NCBI GenBank assembly: GCA_944474755.1
Contig: OX104123.1
Span: 64,659,898 to 64,723,897, forward strand
From: Limnoperna fortunei
Lineage: Eukaryota > Mollusca > Bivalvia > Mytilida > Modiolidae
Length of the DNA: 64,000 bases
Reading direction: 5' to 3'
Shown: piece after piece, positions 10,698 to 22,854 of the stretch
Position numbering within the stretch: the stretch's first letter is position 1
Layout of the letters: each line of letters opens with the position of its first letter
The notes under the pieces: model-generated
What the model was told of the DNA's origin: nothing
The model's input: the letters and a program-made list of their open reading frames with translations, nothing else
Database searches by the model: none
Translations under genes and position numbers: made by a program

Positions 10698-11650
10698 AAA
10701 AGACGGTGATAAAGTCGCCTCGGCCGCTGTCTTCGGAGAGCGTGTTGAAACTCGCCGCCTTCCGTCTGCCTCATCTGTATTTACAGCAGAGGCGCAAGCT
10801 ATTCTTCTTGCGATGAAAATAGTCTTGTCTACTGGCTATTGAAAATTTCAAAATTAAAAATCCTTACATTTTAAAAATTATTCAAATCTACAAATCTCTT
10901 GTTGCTTTTGGAAAAGAGATTATCTTCTTCTGGATTCCCAGTCATGTCGGAATCCATGGAAACACAGTTGTGGATCAAGCGCTAAAAATGCATTAAAGGA
11001 TACCATCATTAACTGTAATATTCCTTTTACCGATTTTAAAGCGTTGATTTTTAAATATATTTCTAATTTGTGGCAGAGTGGTTGGGATCTCCAAGTTCAT
11101 AATAAACTTCATGAGATCCAGCCACTACTGCACACAAATAATTTTAAATGTTTTAGAGGTCGAAGAGACCAAGTTGTTTTAACAAGATGTCGTCTTTGTC
11201 ATAACAGGACGACACATAATTATATTTTAAACAATGAGCCACGACCCGAATGTGTGCCATGCAACAGTCCATACACCATTAAGCATGTCTTGATAGACTG
11301 TGTGGACGTGGCCCACATTCGGGAACGTTTCTATAGTGCAGATACGTATTTTAATTTATTTAAAACTGTCGCAGACGACACAATTTTAAAGTTCTTAAAG
11401 GAAATTAATTTATTTAATAAAATTTAATTTCACTATTAATTGTGATACTTCATATTTTTTATTGTTTTAACTACCATTTTTATCTGTGTATATTCTCATA
11501 TTATTGTATGAGATCACGTTTTAGTATAAGAAGGAGGCATGACGTTCTACTAATTAAATACTAATAGTTTAAAAATTATAATTTTCACGTCCTGAATATA
11601 GCTGAAATATTGCTTGCTGGACGTTAAACATCAATCAATCAATCAATCAA
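10698..11650 (+). mobile_element. LINE-B: 5'-truncated LINE copy (RNase H to 3' tail)
   Basis: It begins at AAGACGGTGATAAAGTC, directly at the CAAT tail of LINE-A, sharing TCAA at the joint. It matches LINE-C from about 15437 to its tail. About 46 bp are missing near 10821 and a one-codon region is damaged near 10981. A frame at 11044-11427 covers the C-terminal Cys/His motif (CVPCNSPYTIKHVLIDC). The tail is (TCAA)n and is followed by spacer U1. Confidence 0.88.
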
Positions 11651-12568
11651 TCCAATGTCCTCAACCAAGTTTGCACCAACCATGGCTGCAGATTAACCAA
11701 CATGGCCACCATTGCTAAAAATAGGACGGTGCGGGGGGTAAAATACAGTTTTTGGCTTATATTTAAAAAAGTGTAACAGATACAGGAAAACCGAAGAGAC
11801 ATGCCTTCATCTGCATCAAAAGTTCTACGAAACACTCCATTGGGTTGAAGTTGTATGATGACTCCTTATAGGAGTTATTGCCCTTTAATTGTCGAAATTG
11901 ATTATTTTTGACATTTTTGCCTCAAAATCATGAAAATTATTAAAACTAGAGAAAAAGTTAGCATTGCTTAATTGTTCTGCTCTATGAGGGCTACAAAAAT
12001 GACTTTAGGGTCAAGATTGTCTGATGAACCGTTTAGGAATTATTCTCCTTGAACATTTTTTTAATCAATTTTACTTGATTTTAAAAAATCTTCTCCTCTT
12101 TAACCAATGAAAGGACTGCTTTGAAACACTGCACACATCATCTTTAGGACGTCCTCTACCATCTGACTACCTATATAGCTACGTTGGCTTTAAATAGAAA
12201 AAATGAAAAAAGGCGGGGGGGGGTGGTTAGTCGAGAGAGTTTTCGACTGATAGTTAAAAAAGTACAACAGGTACAGCAAATTTGAAGTGAACTTCCCTTC
12301 TCCCTCTAAGTATCAAAAGCTCCTCCTTATAGGAGTTATTACCCTTAAAAGGTCGAAATTAATGATTTTGCAGAAGTGTTGGGCAATTCCTTATTGTTTG
12401 GTTTCAGGTTCAGGTGAGCGATACAGGCTCCTGGGAGCCTCTAGTTATAATTTGTTATAACAGATTATTAATTTGATATAATAAATTATATTTTTGTTAT
12501 ATAAAAGATTATGTTTGTATTACTAATTTGTTGTAACTTGTTATTGCAGATTATTTAGTTTGATATAA
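11651..12568 (+). repeat. U1 spacer, duplicate of U2 (16433-17350)
   Basis: A non-coding 918-bp block between a LINE tail and the 5' end of LINE-C. It is nearly identical to U2. Inside it, two related subregions recur about 450 bp apart, each containing CTCCTTATAGGAGTTATT and a GTCGAAATT segment. Its end is AT-rich (GTTATAACAGATTATTAATT). It contains no coding frame or RNA gene that I recognise. Confidence 0.8.
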
Positions 12569-15500
12569 CCAATAATACAATGGAATTGTCGAGGTCTCAA
12601 GATTAACTTTCTAGAAATTACTTTATTAGTTCAAGCCTTTCTTCCTGTGTCATTTTGCCTTCAAGAATCCCATCTAAAACGAAGTGATAACATATCTTTT
12701 AAAAACTACTCTTTATACAGCACATATGTAGAAGAGAATGATAGAGCTGCTGGTTGTAAAAGATCAAGTTCTACATATCCCTGTAGATCTCAACACTGAT
12801 CTTCAGGCGGTTGCTGTTAAAATATCTTTAGACAAAACGATTACCTTATGCTCTGTGTATATCCCTCCGAATTCTTCAATAAATTTAAATCAATTGAAAC
12901 ATCTTACTGATCAGCTTCCCGCCCCTTATATATTACTTGGGGACTTCAACGGACACAACCCTTTATGGGGCAGTAACACAAGAAACGATAAAGGTAAAAT
13001 TATTGAAGGCTTGATGGATCAGGAAGATCTGTGTATTCTTAATGATGGAACCAATACATATTTATATCCTGGGAATGGATCATATTCGGCTATTGATCTT
13101 GCAATAGCAGACCCTTCTCTGTTGCCCGATTTCTCATGGAAAGTCCATGACGATCTCTGTGACAGTGATCACTTTCCCATTATCTTGGAATCTTTACACT
13201 CTTCAAACACAGAACGAGTCGCTCGGTATAAATTTGGCAAGGCCAGTTGGCCTCTATTTGAACAACTCTGTATAGAGCGACTTAACTCGCATGCTTTTGA
13301 AGCCGTTTCTGATCCTATTTTAAAATTCAATGAACCACTTTTTCAATTTCTGATGAAACAACTCCTAAGACCTCGATAAATCCAAAACATCCTAGTAAAC
13401 CATGGTTCGAAGACAGCTGTGATGACGCTATTAAAGACCGGTAAAAAAAGCCGAACGACGCTTTAATAAACACCCAACTCAAAATAATCTTAACCATTTC
13501 CGAATTTTTCGAGCGTAAGCTCGCTTGGGGGTAACGAAACAAAGGCGACGCACTTTTTGGCGTAACTTTGTTTCTAAGCTGAAAAACCATACCCCCATGA
13601 ATAAAATTTGGAACATGATTCGTAAAATTAAAGGTAAAAGCAGTAAAGCAAATGTCCATCATTTAAAGGATGGACAAGACTTGTTAACATCAGAGTCAGA
13701 CATATCAAATAAACTGGCCGAAACATTTGCAACACACTCCTCTGCTGAAAATTATCATCCCACATTTCAGCGGATCAAAATTCAAAAAGAAAAATCAAAG
13801 CTTAATTTCCAGTCAAAAAATTTAGAAGATTATAATTAACCTTTTTCTTTGAAGAGCTAAAAATTTCATTGAACAAATCTCACGATACAGCATGTGGTCC
13901 AGATGACAACATCTTCCACAATCTTCTCTCCAATGTCTTCTGAATCTTCTTAACAACATTTGGGAAACGGGTGACTTACCATCTATTTGGAAAATGGCCA
14001 CTGTTGTGCCTATTCCAAAACCAGGAAAAGATCACTCGGAAGCGTCCAACTATCGGCCCATAGCCCTCACAAGCTGTCTTTGTAAAACCATGGAAAGGAT
14101 GATCAACGATCGCCTTGTCTGGTTTTTAGAATCGAGCAACCTAATCTCTAATATCCAGTGTGGATTCAGACAAGGTCGTAGTACTATTGATCATCTGGTG
14201 CGTTTCGAAACATATATTCGAAACGCATTTGCCAAAAACGAACATGTTGTGTCTATCTTTTTCGATTTAAAAAAAGCATATGCCACAACATGGAAATATG
14301 GTATTTTAAAAGATCTTTTTGATATGGGGTTGAAAGGTAGACTTCCTACCTTTATCTCAAACTTTTTATCTGACAGAGAATTTAAAGTAAGGGTCAATTC
14401 TACGTTATCTGACCCTTTTATACAGGAAATGGGTGTTCCTCAGGGCAGCATCCTTTCTGTCACTTTATTTAGTATGAAAATTAATAGCCTTGCTCAAGTT
14501 TTAAAAGATAATATTGATGGTTTTCTATATGTTGACGACTTCCTCATATGTTACCGAGGGAAAAATATGAATAATATCGAACGTCAGCTGCAGTTGTGTT
14601 TAAATAGAATAGAGAAATGGGCAATGGAGAATGGTTTTAAATTCTCCACTGCAAAAACTGTTGGGATGCATTTTTGTAATAAACGTAAGATGCATCCTGA
14701 TCCTGAATTAAAATTATATAATAATTCTATCAAAATTGTAAAAGAAACTACTTTTCTTGGTCTTATATTTGATTCAAGGCTAACCTTTCTTCCCCATATC
14801 AAAATGTTAAAAAATAAATGCCTAAAGGCTTTAGATATTTTAAAAGTCGTATCCAGCACCGACTGGGGTGCTGAATGTGATGTTTTACTCAATCTATATA
14901 GATCGCTGGTTCGATCGAAATTGGATTACGGTTGTTTTATTTATGGTTGTGCTCGCAAGTCATATGTCAAAATCCTTGATACTATACATCATCAAGGATT
15001 GCGACTATGCCTTGGAGCTTTCAGAACCACACCTGTTGAGAGTTTATATGTAGAAGCAGGCGAGCCTTCTTTGTATCAAAGAAGAATAAAGCTCGCTTTG
15101 CAATATGCAACCAAATTAAAGGCATATCCTGGCAACCCCGCCTACGACTGTGTTTTCAAACCTCTTTATCAAAACATTTTCGAAAAACATCCAAACAAAA
15201 TTCAACCTTTTGGCCTCCGAATTAAATCTCATTTGGAAAATTCTGGTATAAATTTAGATGAAATTGCTGCAATCGAAATTCCGCATAATCCCCCGTGGTT
15301 AAACCCCAAACCGATATTTATTTATGATCTAAGAAAACATAAAAAGTCCAACACAAACCATTTAATAATACAACAACATTATGCAGAAATTAAATCTTGT
15401 TACCCTGACTATAGTACTATTTACACAGACGGGTCAAAAGACGGTGATAAAGTCGCCTCGGCCGCTGTCTTCGGAGAGCGTGTTGAAACTCGCCGCCTTC

Positions 15501-16213
15501 CGTCTGCCTCATCTGTATTTACAGCAGAGGCGCAAGCTATTCTTCTTGCGATGAAAATAGTTGCTTCGTCAGACGAATGCAAATTTATTGTCTGCTCCGA
15601 TTCCCTGTCTTGTCTACTGGCTATTGAAAATTTCAAAATTAAAAATCCTTACATTTTAAAAATTATTCAAATCTACAAATCTCTTGTTGCTTTTGGAAAA
15701 GGGATTATCTTCTTCTGGATTCCCAGTCATGTCGGAATCCATGGAAACACAGTTGTGGATCAGGAGGCTAAAAATGCATTTAAGGATACCATCATTAACT
15801 GTAATATTCCTTTTACCGATTTTAAAGCGTTGATTTTTAAATATTTTTCCAATTTGTGGCAGAGTGGTTGGGATCTCCAAGTTCATAATAAACTTCATGA
15901 GATCCAGCCACTACTGCACACAAATAATTTTAAATGTTTTAGAGGTCGAAGAGACCAAGTTGTTTTAACAAGATGTCGTCTTGGTCATACCAGGACGACA
16001 CATAATTATATTTTAAACAATGAGCCACGACCCCAATGTGTGCCATGCAACAGTCCATACACCATTAAGCATGTCTTGATGGACTGTGTGGACGTGGCCC
16101 ACATTCGGGAACGTTTCTATAGTGCAGATACGTATTTTAATTTATTTAAAACTGTCGCAGACGACACAATTTTAAAGTTCTTAAAGGAAATTAATTTATT
16201 TAATAAAATTTAA
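12569..16213 (+). pseudogene. LINE-C ORF2, broken
   Basis: The frames are 12738-13379 (endonuclease), 13525-13839 (linker) and 13994-16213. The last is 739 residues long and covers RT, RNase H and the C-terminal Cys/His motif. RT motif A is altered: the usual LEKAYDTTW reads LKKAYATTW, so the catalytic-region Asp position is changed. YVDDF is kept. The RNase H motifs IYTDGSKDGD and WIPSHVGIHGN are kept. Breaks include a frameshift near 13335 and one near 13440. Confidence 0.88.
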
Positions 16214-16432
16214 TTTCACTATTAATTGTGATACTTTGTATTTTTTATTGTTTTAACTACCATTTTTATCTGTGTATATTCTCATATTATTGTATGAGAT
16301 CACGTTTTAGTATCAGAAGGAGGCATGACGTTCTACTAATTAAATACTAATAGTTTAAAAATTATAATTTTCACGTCCTGAATATAGCTGAAATATTGCT
16401 TGCTGGACGTTAAACATCAATCAATCAATCAA
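12569..16432 (+). mobile_element. LINE-C: 5'-truncated LINE copy (all of ORF2)
   Basis: Homology to the LINE starts about two codons into ORF2, after an AT-rich end of U1, and runs through the 3' UTR to a (TCAA)n tail. It shares private changes with LINE-D: loss of the bases encoding the GGST segment of the endonuclease, the early stop in GATTATAATTAACC, and a deletion around 13908. The two are therefore duplicates, not independent insertions. Confidence 0.88.
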
Positions 16433-17350
16433 TCCAATGTCCTCAACCAAGTTTGCACCAACCATGGCTGCAGATTAACCAACATGGCCACCATTGCTAA
16501 AAATAGGACCGGGGGGGTAAAATACAGTTTTTGGCTTATATTTAAAAAAGTGTAACAGATACAGGAAAACCGAAGAGACATGCCTTCATCTGCATCAAAA
16601 GCTCTACGAAACACTCCATTGGGTTGAAGTTGTATGATGACTCCTTATAGGAGTTGTTGCCCTTTAATTGTCGAAATTGATTATTTTTGACATTTTTGCC
16701 TCAAAATCATGAAAATTATTAGAACTAGAGAAAAAGTTAGCATTGCTTAATTGTTCTGCTCTATGAGGGCTACAAAAATGACTTTAGGGTCAAGATTGTC
16801 TGATGAACCGTTTAGGAATTATTCTCCTTGAACAATTTTTTAATCAATTTTACTTGATTTTAACAAATCTTCTCCTCTTTAACCAATGAAAGGACTGCTT
16901 TGAAACACTGCACACATCATCTTTAGGACGTCCTCTACCACCTGACTACCTATATAGCTACGTTGGCTTTAAATAGAAAAAATGAAAAAAGGCGGGGGGG
17001 GGGTGGTTAGTCGAGAGAGTTTTCGACTGATAGTTAAAAAAGTACAACAGGTACAGCAAATTTGAAGTGAACTTCCCTTCTCCCTCTAAGTATCAAAAGC
17101 TCCTCCTTATAGGAGTTATTTCCCTTAAAAGGTCGAAATTAATGATTTTGCAGAAGTGTTGGGCAATTCCTTATTGTTTGGTTTCAGGTTCAGGTGAGCG
17201 ATACAGGCTCCTGGGAGCCTCTAGTTATAATTTGTTATAACAGATTATTAATTTGATATAATAAATTATATTTTTGTTATATAAAAGATTATGTTTGTAT
17301 TACTAATTTGTTGTAACTTGTTATTGCAGATTATTTAGTTTGATATAACC
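16433..17350 (+). repeat. U2 spacer, duplicate of U1
   Basis: Same block as U1, offset by 4,782 bp, with only scattered differences such as the G-run at 16510 and TTATTTCCC for TTATTACCC near 17117. It separates LINE-C from LINE-D and shows no coding content. Confidence 0.85.
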
Positions 17351-19978
17351 AATAATACAATGGAATTGTCGAGGTCTCAAGATTAACTTTCTAGAAATTA
17401 CTTTATTAGTTCAAGCCTTTCTTCCTGTGTCATTTTGCCTTCAAGAATCCCATCTAAAACGAAGTGATAACATATCTTTAAAAAACTACTCTTTATACAG
17501 CACATATGTAGAAGAGAATGATAGAGCTGCTGGTTGTAAAAGATCAAGTTCTACATATCCCTGTAGATCTCAACACTGATCTTCAGGCGTTTGCTGTTAA
17601 AATATCTTTAGACAAAACGATTACCTTATGCTCTGTGTATATCCCTCCGAATTCTTCAATAAATTTAAATCAATTGAAACATCTTACTGATCAGCTTCCG
17701 GCCCCTTATATATTACATGGGGACTTCAACGGACACAACCCTGTATGGGGCAGTAACACAAGAAACGATAAAGGTAAAATTATTGAAGGCTTGATGGATC
17801 AGGAAGATCTGTGTATTCTTAATGATGGAACCAATACATATTTATATCCTGGGAATGGATCATATTCGGCTATTGATCTTGCAATAGCAGACCCTTCTCT
17901 GTTGCCCGATTTCTCATGGAAAGTCCATGACGATCTCTGTGACAGTGATCATTTTCCCATTATCTTGGAATCTTTACACTCTTCAAACACAGAACGAGTC
18001 GCTCGGTATAAATTTGGCAAGGCCAGTTGGCCTCTATTTGAACAACTCTGTATAGAGCGACTTAACTCGCATGCTTTTGAAGCCGTTTCTGATCCTATTT
18101 TAAAATTCAATGAAACACTTATTTCAATTTCTGATGAAACAACTCCTAAGACCTCGATAAATCCAAAACATCCTAGTAAACCATGGTTCGAAGACAGCTG
18201 TGATGACGCTATTAAAGACCGGTAAAAAAGCCGAACGACGCTTTAATAAACACCCAACTCAAAATAATCTTAACCATTTCCGAATTTTTCGAGCGTAAGC
18301 TCGCTTGGGAGTAACGAAACAAAGGCGACGCACTTTTTGGCGTAACTTTGTTTCTAAGCTGAAAAACCATACCCCCATGAATAAAATTTGGAACATGATT
18401 CGTAAAATTAAAGGTAAAAGCAGTAAAGCAAATGTCCATCATTTAAAGGATGGACAAGACTTGTTAACATCAGAGTCAGACATATCAAATAAACTGGCCG
18501 AAACATTTGCAACACACTCCTCTGCTGAAAATTATCATCCCACATTTCAGCGGATCAAAATTCAAAAAGAAAAATCAAAGCTTAATTTCCAGTCAAAAAA
18601 TTTAGAAGATTATAATTAACCTTTTTCTTTGAAGAGCTAAAAATTTCATTGAACAAATCTCACGATACAGCATGTGGTCCAGGTGACAACATCTTCCACA
18701 ATCTTCTCTCCAATGTCTTCTGAATCTTCTTAACAACATTTGGGAAACGGGTGACTTACCATCTATTTGGAAAATGGCCACTGTTGTGCCTATTCCAAAA
18801 CCAGGAAAAGATCACTCGGAAGCGTCCAACTATCGGCCCATAGCCCTCACAAGCTGTCTTTGTAAAACCATGGAAAGGATGATCAACGATCGCCTTGTCT
18901 GGTTTTTAGAATCGAGCAACCTAATCTCTAATATCCAGTGTGGATTCAGACAAGGTCGTAGTACTATTGATCATCTGGTGCGTTTCGAAACATATATTCG
19001 AAACGCATTTGCCAAAAACGAACATGTTGTGTCTATCTTTTTCGATTTAGAAAAAGCATATGCCACAACATGGAAATATGGTATTTTAAAAGATCTTTTT
19101 GATATGGGGTTGAAAGGTAGACTTCCTACCTTTATCTCAAACTTTTTATCTGACAGAGAATTTAAAGTAAGGGTCAATTCTACGTTATCTGACCCTTTTA
19201 TACAGGAAATGGGTGTTCCTCAGGGCAGCATCCTTTCTGTCACTTTATTTAGTATTAAAATTAATAGCCTTGCTCAAGTTTTAAAAGATAATATTGATGG
19301 TTTTCTATATCTTGACGACTTCCTCATATGTTACCGAGGGAAAATATGAATAATATCGAACGTCAGCTGCAGTTGTGTTTAAATAGAATAGAGAAATGGG
19401 CAATGGAGAATGGTTTTAAATTCTCCACTGCAAAAACTGTTGGGATGCATGTTTGTAATAAACGTAAGATGCATCCTGATCCTGAATTAAAATTATATAA
19501 TAATCCTATCAAAATTGTAAAAGAAACCACTTTTCTTGGTGTCATTTTTGATTCAAGGCTAACCTTTCTTCCCCATATTAAAATGTTAAAAAATAAATGC
19601 CTTAAACCCCGACTGGGGTGCTGAATGCGATGTTTTACTCAATCTTTATAGATCGCTGGTTCGATCGAAATTGGATTACGGTTGTTTTATTTATGGTTCT
19701 GCTCGCAGGTCATATGTCAAAATCCTTGATACTATACACCATCAAGGATTGCGACTATGCCTTGGAGCATTTAGAACCACACCTGTCAATAGTTTGTATG
19801 TAGAAGCAAACGAGCCTTCTTTGTATCAAAGAAGAATAAAGCTCGCTTTGCAATATGTAACCAAATTGAAGGCTTATCCTGACAACCCCGCCCACGACTG
19901 TGTTTTCAAACTTCTTTATCAGAACATTTTCGAAAAGCATCCAAACAAAATTCAATGCGGATTAAATCTCATTGAGAA
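17351..19978 (+). mobile_element. LINE-D, 5' portion (continues at 38616)
   Basis: A copy of LINE-C up to about 19450, after which it matches other family members better (ATGCATGTTTGTAAT, GGTGTCATTTTTGATTC, and a deletion around 19606). It is cut at 19978 by LINE-E. The same element resumes after the LINE-E tail at 38616. The ORF2 pieces at 17518-18225, 18305-18619, 18774-19349, 19328-19624 and 19671-19978 are out of frame with one another. The RT motif reads YLDDF in place of YVDDF. Confidence 0.85.
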
Positions 19979-21963
19979 ACCCCGTGTGGGACCCGGGGCA
20001 CAGGAGAATATGCCCACGGCTTCCTCAGCCTGCAGTAAGAGTCTGCTAACAGAGGCAACACTTGACGTGTGTTGCGACCCGTGTCGATTACGGGACGGGA
20101 TTTCAGTATGCCTGGTAAACGGTCCCGATAACCTACTGAACCCTTACTTTTTCTAGACGGGAAATCGAGTTAGCCCTGACTTCGATGAATCGGCATGTCA
20201 CGTCTTGCCCTTTGTGAATCCTTCTCATTTTAGCTTTTCTATTACATTTATTTCTTTTCAAACTATTCCATGAAATGTATTAACCAGTTGATAGACAGCT
20301 TCCTTTAAGGATTCACAAAGAAGGCGGTGGCTGAATGGCAAAGCTTCCTCAGCTTTATAGAGGCGACATGTTTGCCGTGTGTTGCAACCCGTGATGGTGG
20401 AGGAAGGGATCCTGGTGGTTGAGAGATCACTCTCTGCTGCATCCATTAGTGCGGGTCAGCGGGTTTGATTTTCAATACACCACTTTGGCCCTGACTTCAA
20501 CTAGACGGGAGACCGGATGGACCCGGTTCGGTCAATCGGCTGGTCATGCCGAGCCCTTAACAAGCTTGTCGTCATTCTTCTTGTCACTTGATTTTATCTT
20601 GTGTATCCTACTACAAAAGTTGTTCAGTAACAGGCTGTTAAGAAGGCGGTGGCTCATGGGTCAATCAAGTAGACAGAGTTTCGAACGGTTGTATCGCCAG
20701 GTAACCCCGGGCACGAGGCATGCGTTCATTGAGAAATTCGTCTGTTTGAGTATACCACCCTTGGAACACCTGATGCTTTCTACTGGAGATCCGCAGACTC
20801 TAGGCATCGCCCATGTTGGCACTCCGTGGCGGGTGGGTGACAAGGGTGGTGAACCGCAATTTTCTAATCATGGCTTCCGAAACACCCCCTTTAACACAAA
20901 AAGGTCCAAAAAAAAAGAAAAAATGATTTCCCTCTCGAAGATTTGGTTGTAAAAGAAAGTTGGCCTAAATTTATTGTATTATCAAGAAAAGACCCAACTA
21001 AACCTTTGGCAAAAGTATCTCCATTCATCATTGAAAAATCTATCAAGGGTTGTGCAGGAGACGTTAAAAACGTCACCAAAATGAAGTCCGGTTCCCTGCT
21101 AATAGAATGCAGTAGAAAACACCAATCGTTGAATTTACTCAAACTTTCCAAAATTGTAGATTTAGATATAACTAGCTCACCCCACAGAACGTTAAACTCG
21201 AGTCAAGGGATTATTCGCTATCGAGGTGAAGATCTCTCGGAATTATCAGATGATGAAATCTGTTTAGAACTAGAGCCTCAGGGTGTAACAAAAGTGAAAA
21301 GATTTATTGCTACCAGACAGGGTGTTCAGGTAAAACTAAACACATTTCTGTTGAATTTCAATTCACCCACTGTCCCCGAGTCAATCAAGATTGGTCTCTA
21401 CAAAATTAAAGTCAGCGCATACATATCCAACCCGGCGCGCTGCTTTAAGTGTCAAAAGTTCGGTCATGGAAAGGGACAGTGCAGAGGTCACCTGGTTTGT
21501 TTTAAATGTGCAGAAGAAGGACATGAGGGCTTTACCTGCACTAAAACTCCAAAGTGCGCCAATTGCGGTGAAGCCCACATGTCCTCATCCAAGGATTGTC
21601 AACACTTTAAAAAAGAAAAAGAAATACAAAAATTAAAAACTGAAAAGACCATCTCATACCCTGAGGCTCGTCGTCTGTATAATACCATGAATAATCCCTC
21701 GTCTCCTGCATCAACTTCATACGCCAGTGTGGCCAAACGCGTTCTCACGTCAGTTGAAACGCAGACAATCATCAACTGGCCTATTGACAAACAGGAACCT
21801 TCAAAATTACCAGTTACAATAACAGACAAAATCATTAAATTTTCACGAAAATCTTCATCTTCTCAAACTGCTACGTCTTCAGCACCCTCTCAAACTGCTA
21901 CGTCTTCAGCACCCTCTCAATCTGCTACGTCTTCAGCACCATTTCAATCCTCAACCAAATCTT
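19979..21963 (+). mobile_element. LINE-E, part 1: 5' UTR and most of ORF1
   Basis: It starts at ACCCCGTGTGGGACC and is inserted in LINE-D. The target duplication is AATCTCATTGAGAA (19965-19978), matched by AATCTCATTTAGAGAA (38600-38615), with small later changes. The 5' UTR runs to 20869. Part 1 ends where LINE-F is inserted after TCAACCAAATCTT. Parts 2 (28001-28630) and 3 (35024-38599) complete it, giving about 6.2 kb in total, a full-length element. Confidence 0.88.
20870..21963 (+). pseudogene. LINE-E ORF1, first part, frameshifted
   Basis: ATG 20870 (MASETPPL) reaches a stop within about 19 codons because of one extra base near the A runs at 20898-20916. The downstream frame is open from 20943 into the inserted LINE-F. 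It encodes a globular N-terminal region (FIVLSRKDPTKPLAKVSPF), then three knuckles: CFKCQKFGHGKGQC, CFKCAEEGHEGFTC and CANCGEAHMSSSKDC. A Ser/Ala/Thr/Gln-rich linker follows, containing a short repeat encoding QTATSSAPS. The rest of ORF1 lies at 28014-28296. Confidence 0.85.
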
Positions 21964-22854
21964 ACCCCGTGTGGGACCCGGGGCACAGGAGAATAGGCCC
22001 ACGGCTTCCTCAGCCTGCAGTAAGAGTCTGCTAACAGAGGCAACACTTGGCGTGTGTTGCGACCCGTGTCGATTGCAGGACGGGATTTCAGTAGGCCTGG
22101 TAAACGGTCCCGATAACCTACTGAACCCTTACTTTTTCTAGACGGGAAATCGAGTTAGCCCTGACTTCGATGAATCGGCATGTCACGTCTTGCCCTTTGT
22201 GAATCCTTCTCATTTTAGCTTTTCTATTACATTTATTTCTTTTCAAACTATTCCATGAAATGTATTAACCAGTTGATAGACAGCTTCCTTTAAGGATTCA
22301 CAAAGAAGGCGGTGGCTGAATGGCAAAGCTTCCTCAGCTTTATAGAGGCGACATGTTTGCCGTGTGTTGCAACCCGTGTCGGTGGAGGAAGGGATCCTGG
22401 TGGTTGAGAGATCACTCTCTGCTGCATCCATTAGTGCGGGTCAGCGGGTTTCGATTTTCAATACACCACTTTGGCCCTGCCTTCAACTAGACGGGAGGCC
22501 GGATGGACCCGGTTCGGTCAATCGGCTGGTCACGCCGAGCCCTTAACAAGCTTGACTTCATCTTTCGTATTACTTGATTCTGTCTTGTAAATCTTACAAA
22601 CAAAATTGTTCAGTAACAGGCTGTTAAGAAGGCGGTGGCTCATGGGTCAATCAAGTAGACCGAGTTTCGAACGGTTGTATCGCCAGGTAACCCCGGGCAC
22701 GAGGCATGCGTTCATTAAGAAATTCGTCTGTTTGAGTATACCACCCTTGGAACACCTGATGCTTTCTGCTGGTGATCCGCAGACACCAAGCATCGCCCCT
22801 GTTGGCACTCCGTGGCGGGTGGGTGACAAGGGTGGTGAACCATATTCTTTCATC

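Larger units (their letters stand above)
4593..10699 (+). mobile_element. LINE-A: near full-length I-superfamily-like LINE, decayed
   Basis: It starts at ACCCCGTGTGGG, the same 5' start seen in LINE-E (19979) and LINE-F (21964). Order: 5' UTR, ORF1, ORF2, 3' UTR with CACGTCCTGAATATAGC, and a CAAT-type tandem tail. The ORF2 layout (apurinic-type endonuclease, RT, RNase H) and the zinc-knuckle ORF1 fit the I superfamily, such as Nimb or I. Clade assignment would need a tree. No target duplication was found, because the 3' side abuts LINE-B directly. Confidence 0.88.

Noticed and set aside
15421..15636. Antisense open frames across the LINE copies
   Set aside because: They repeat in every copy because the sense strand is coding. 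They carry no recognisable domain and lack upstream signals.
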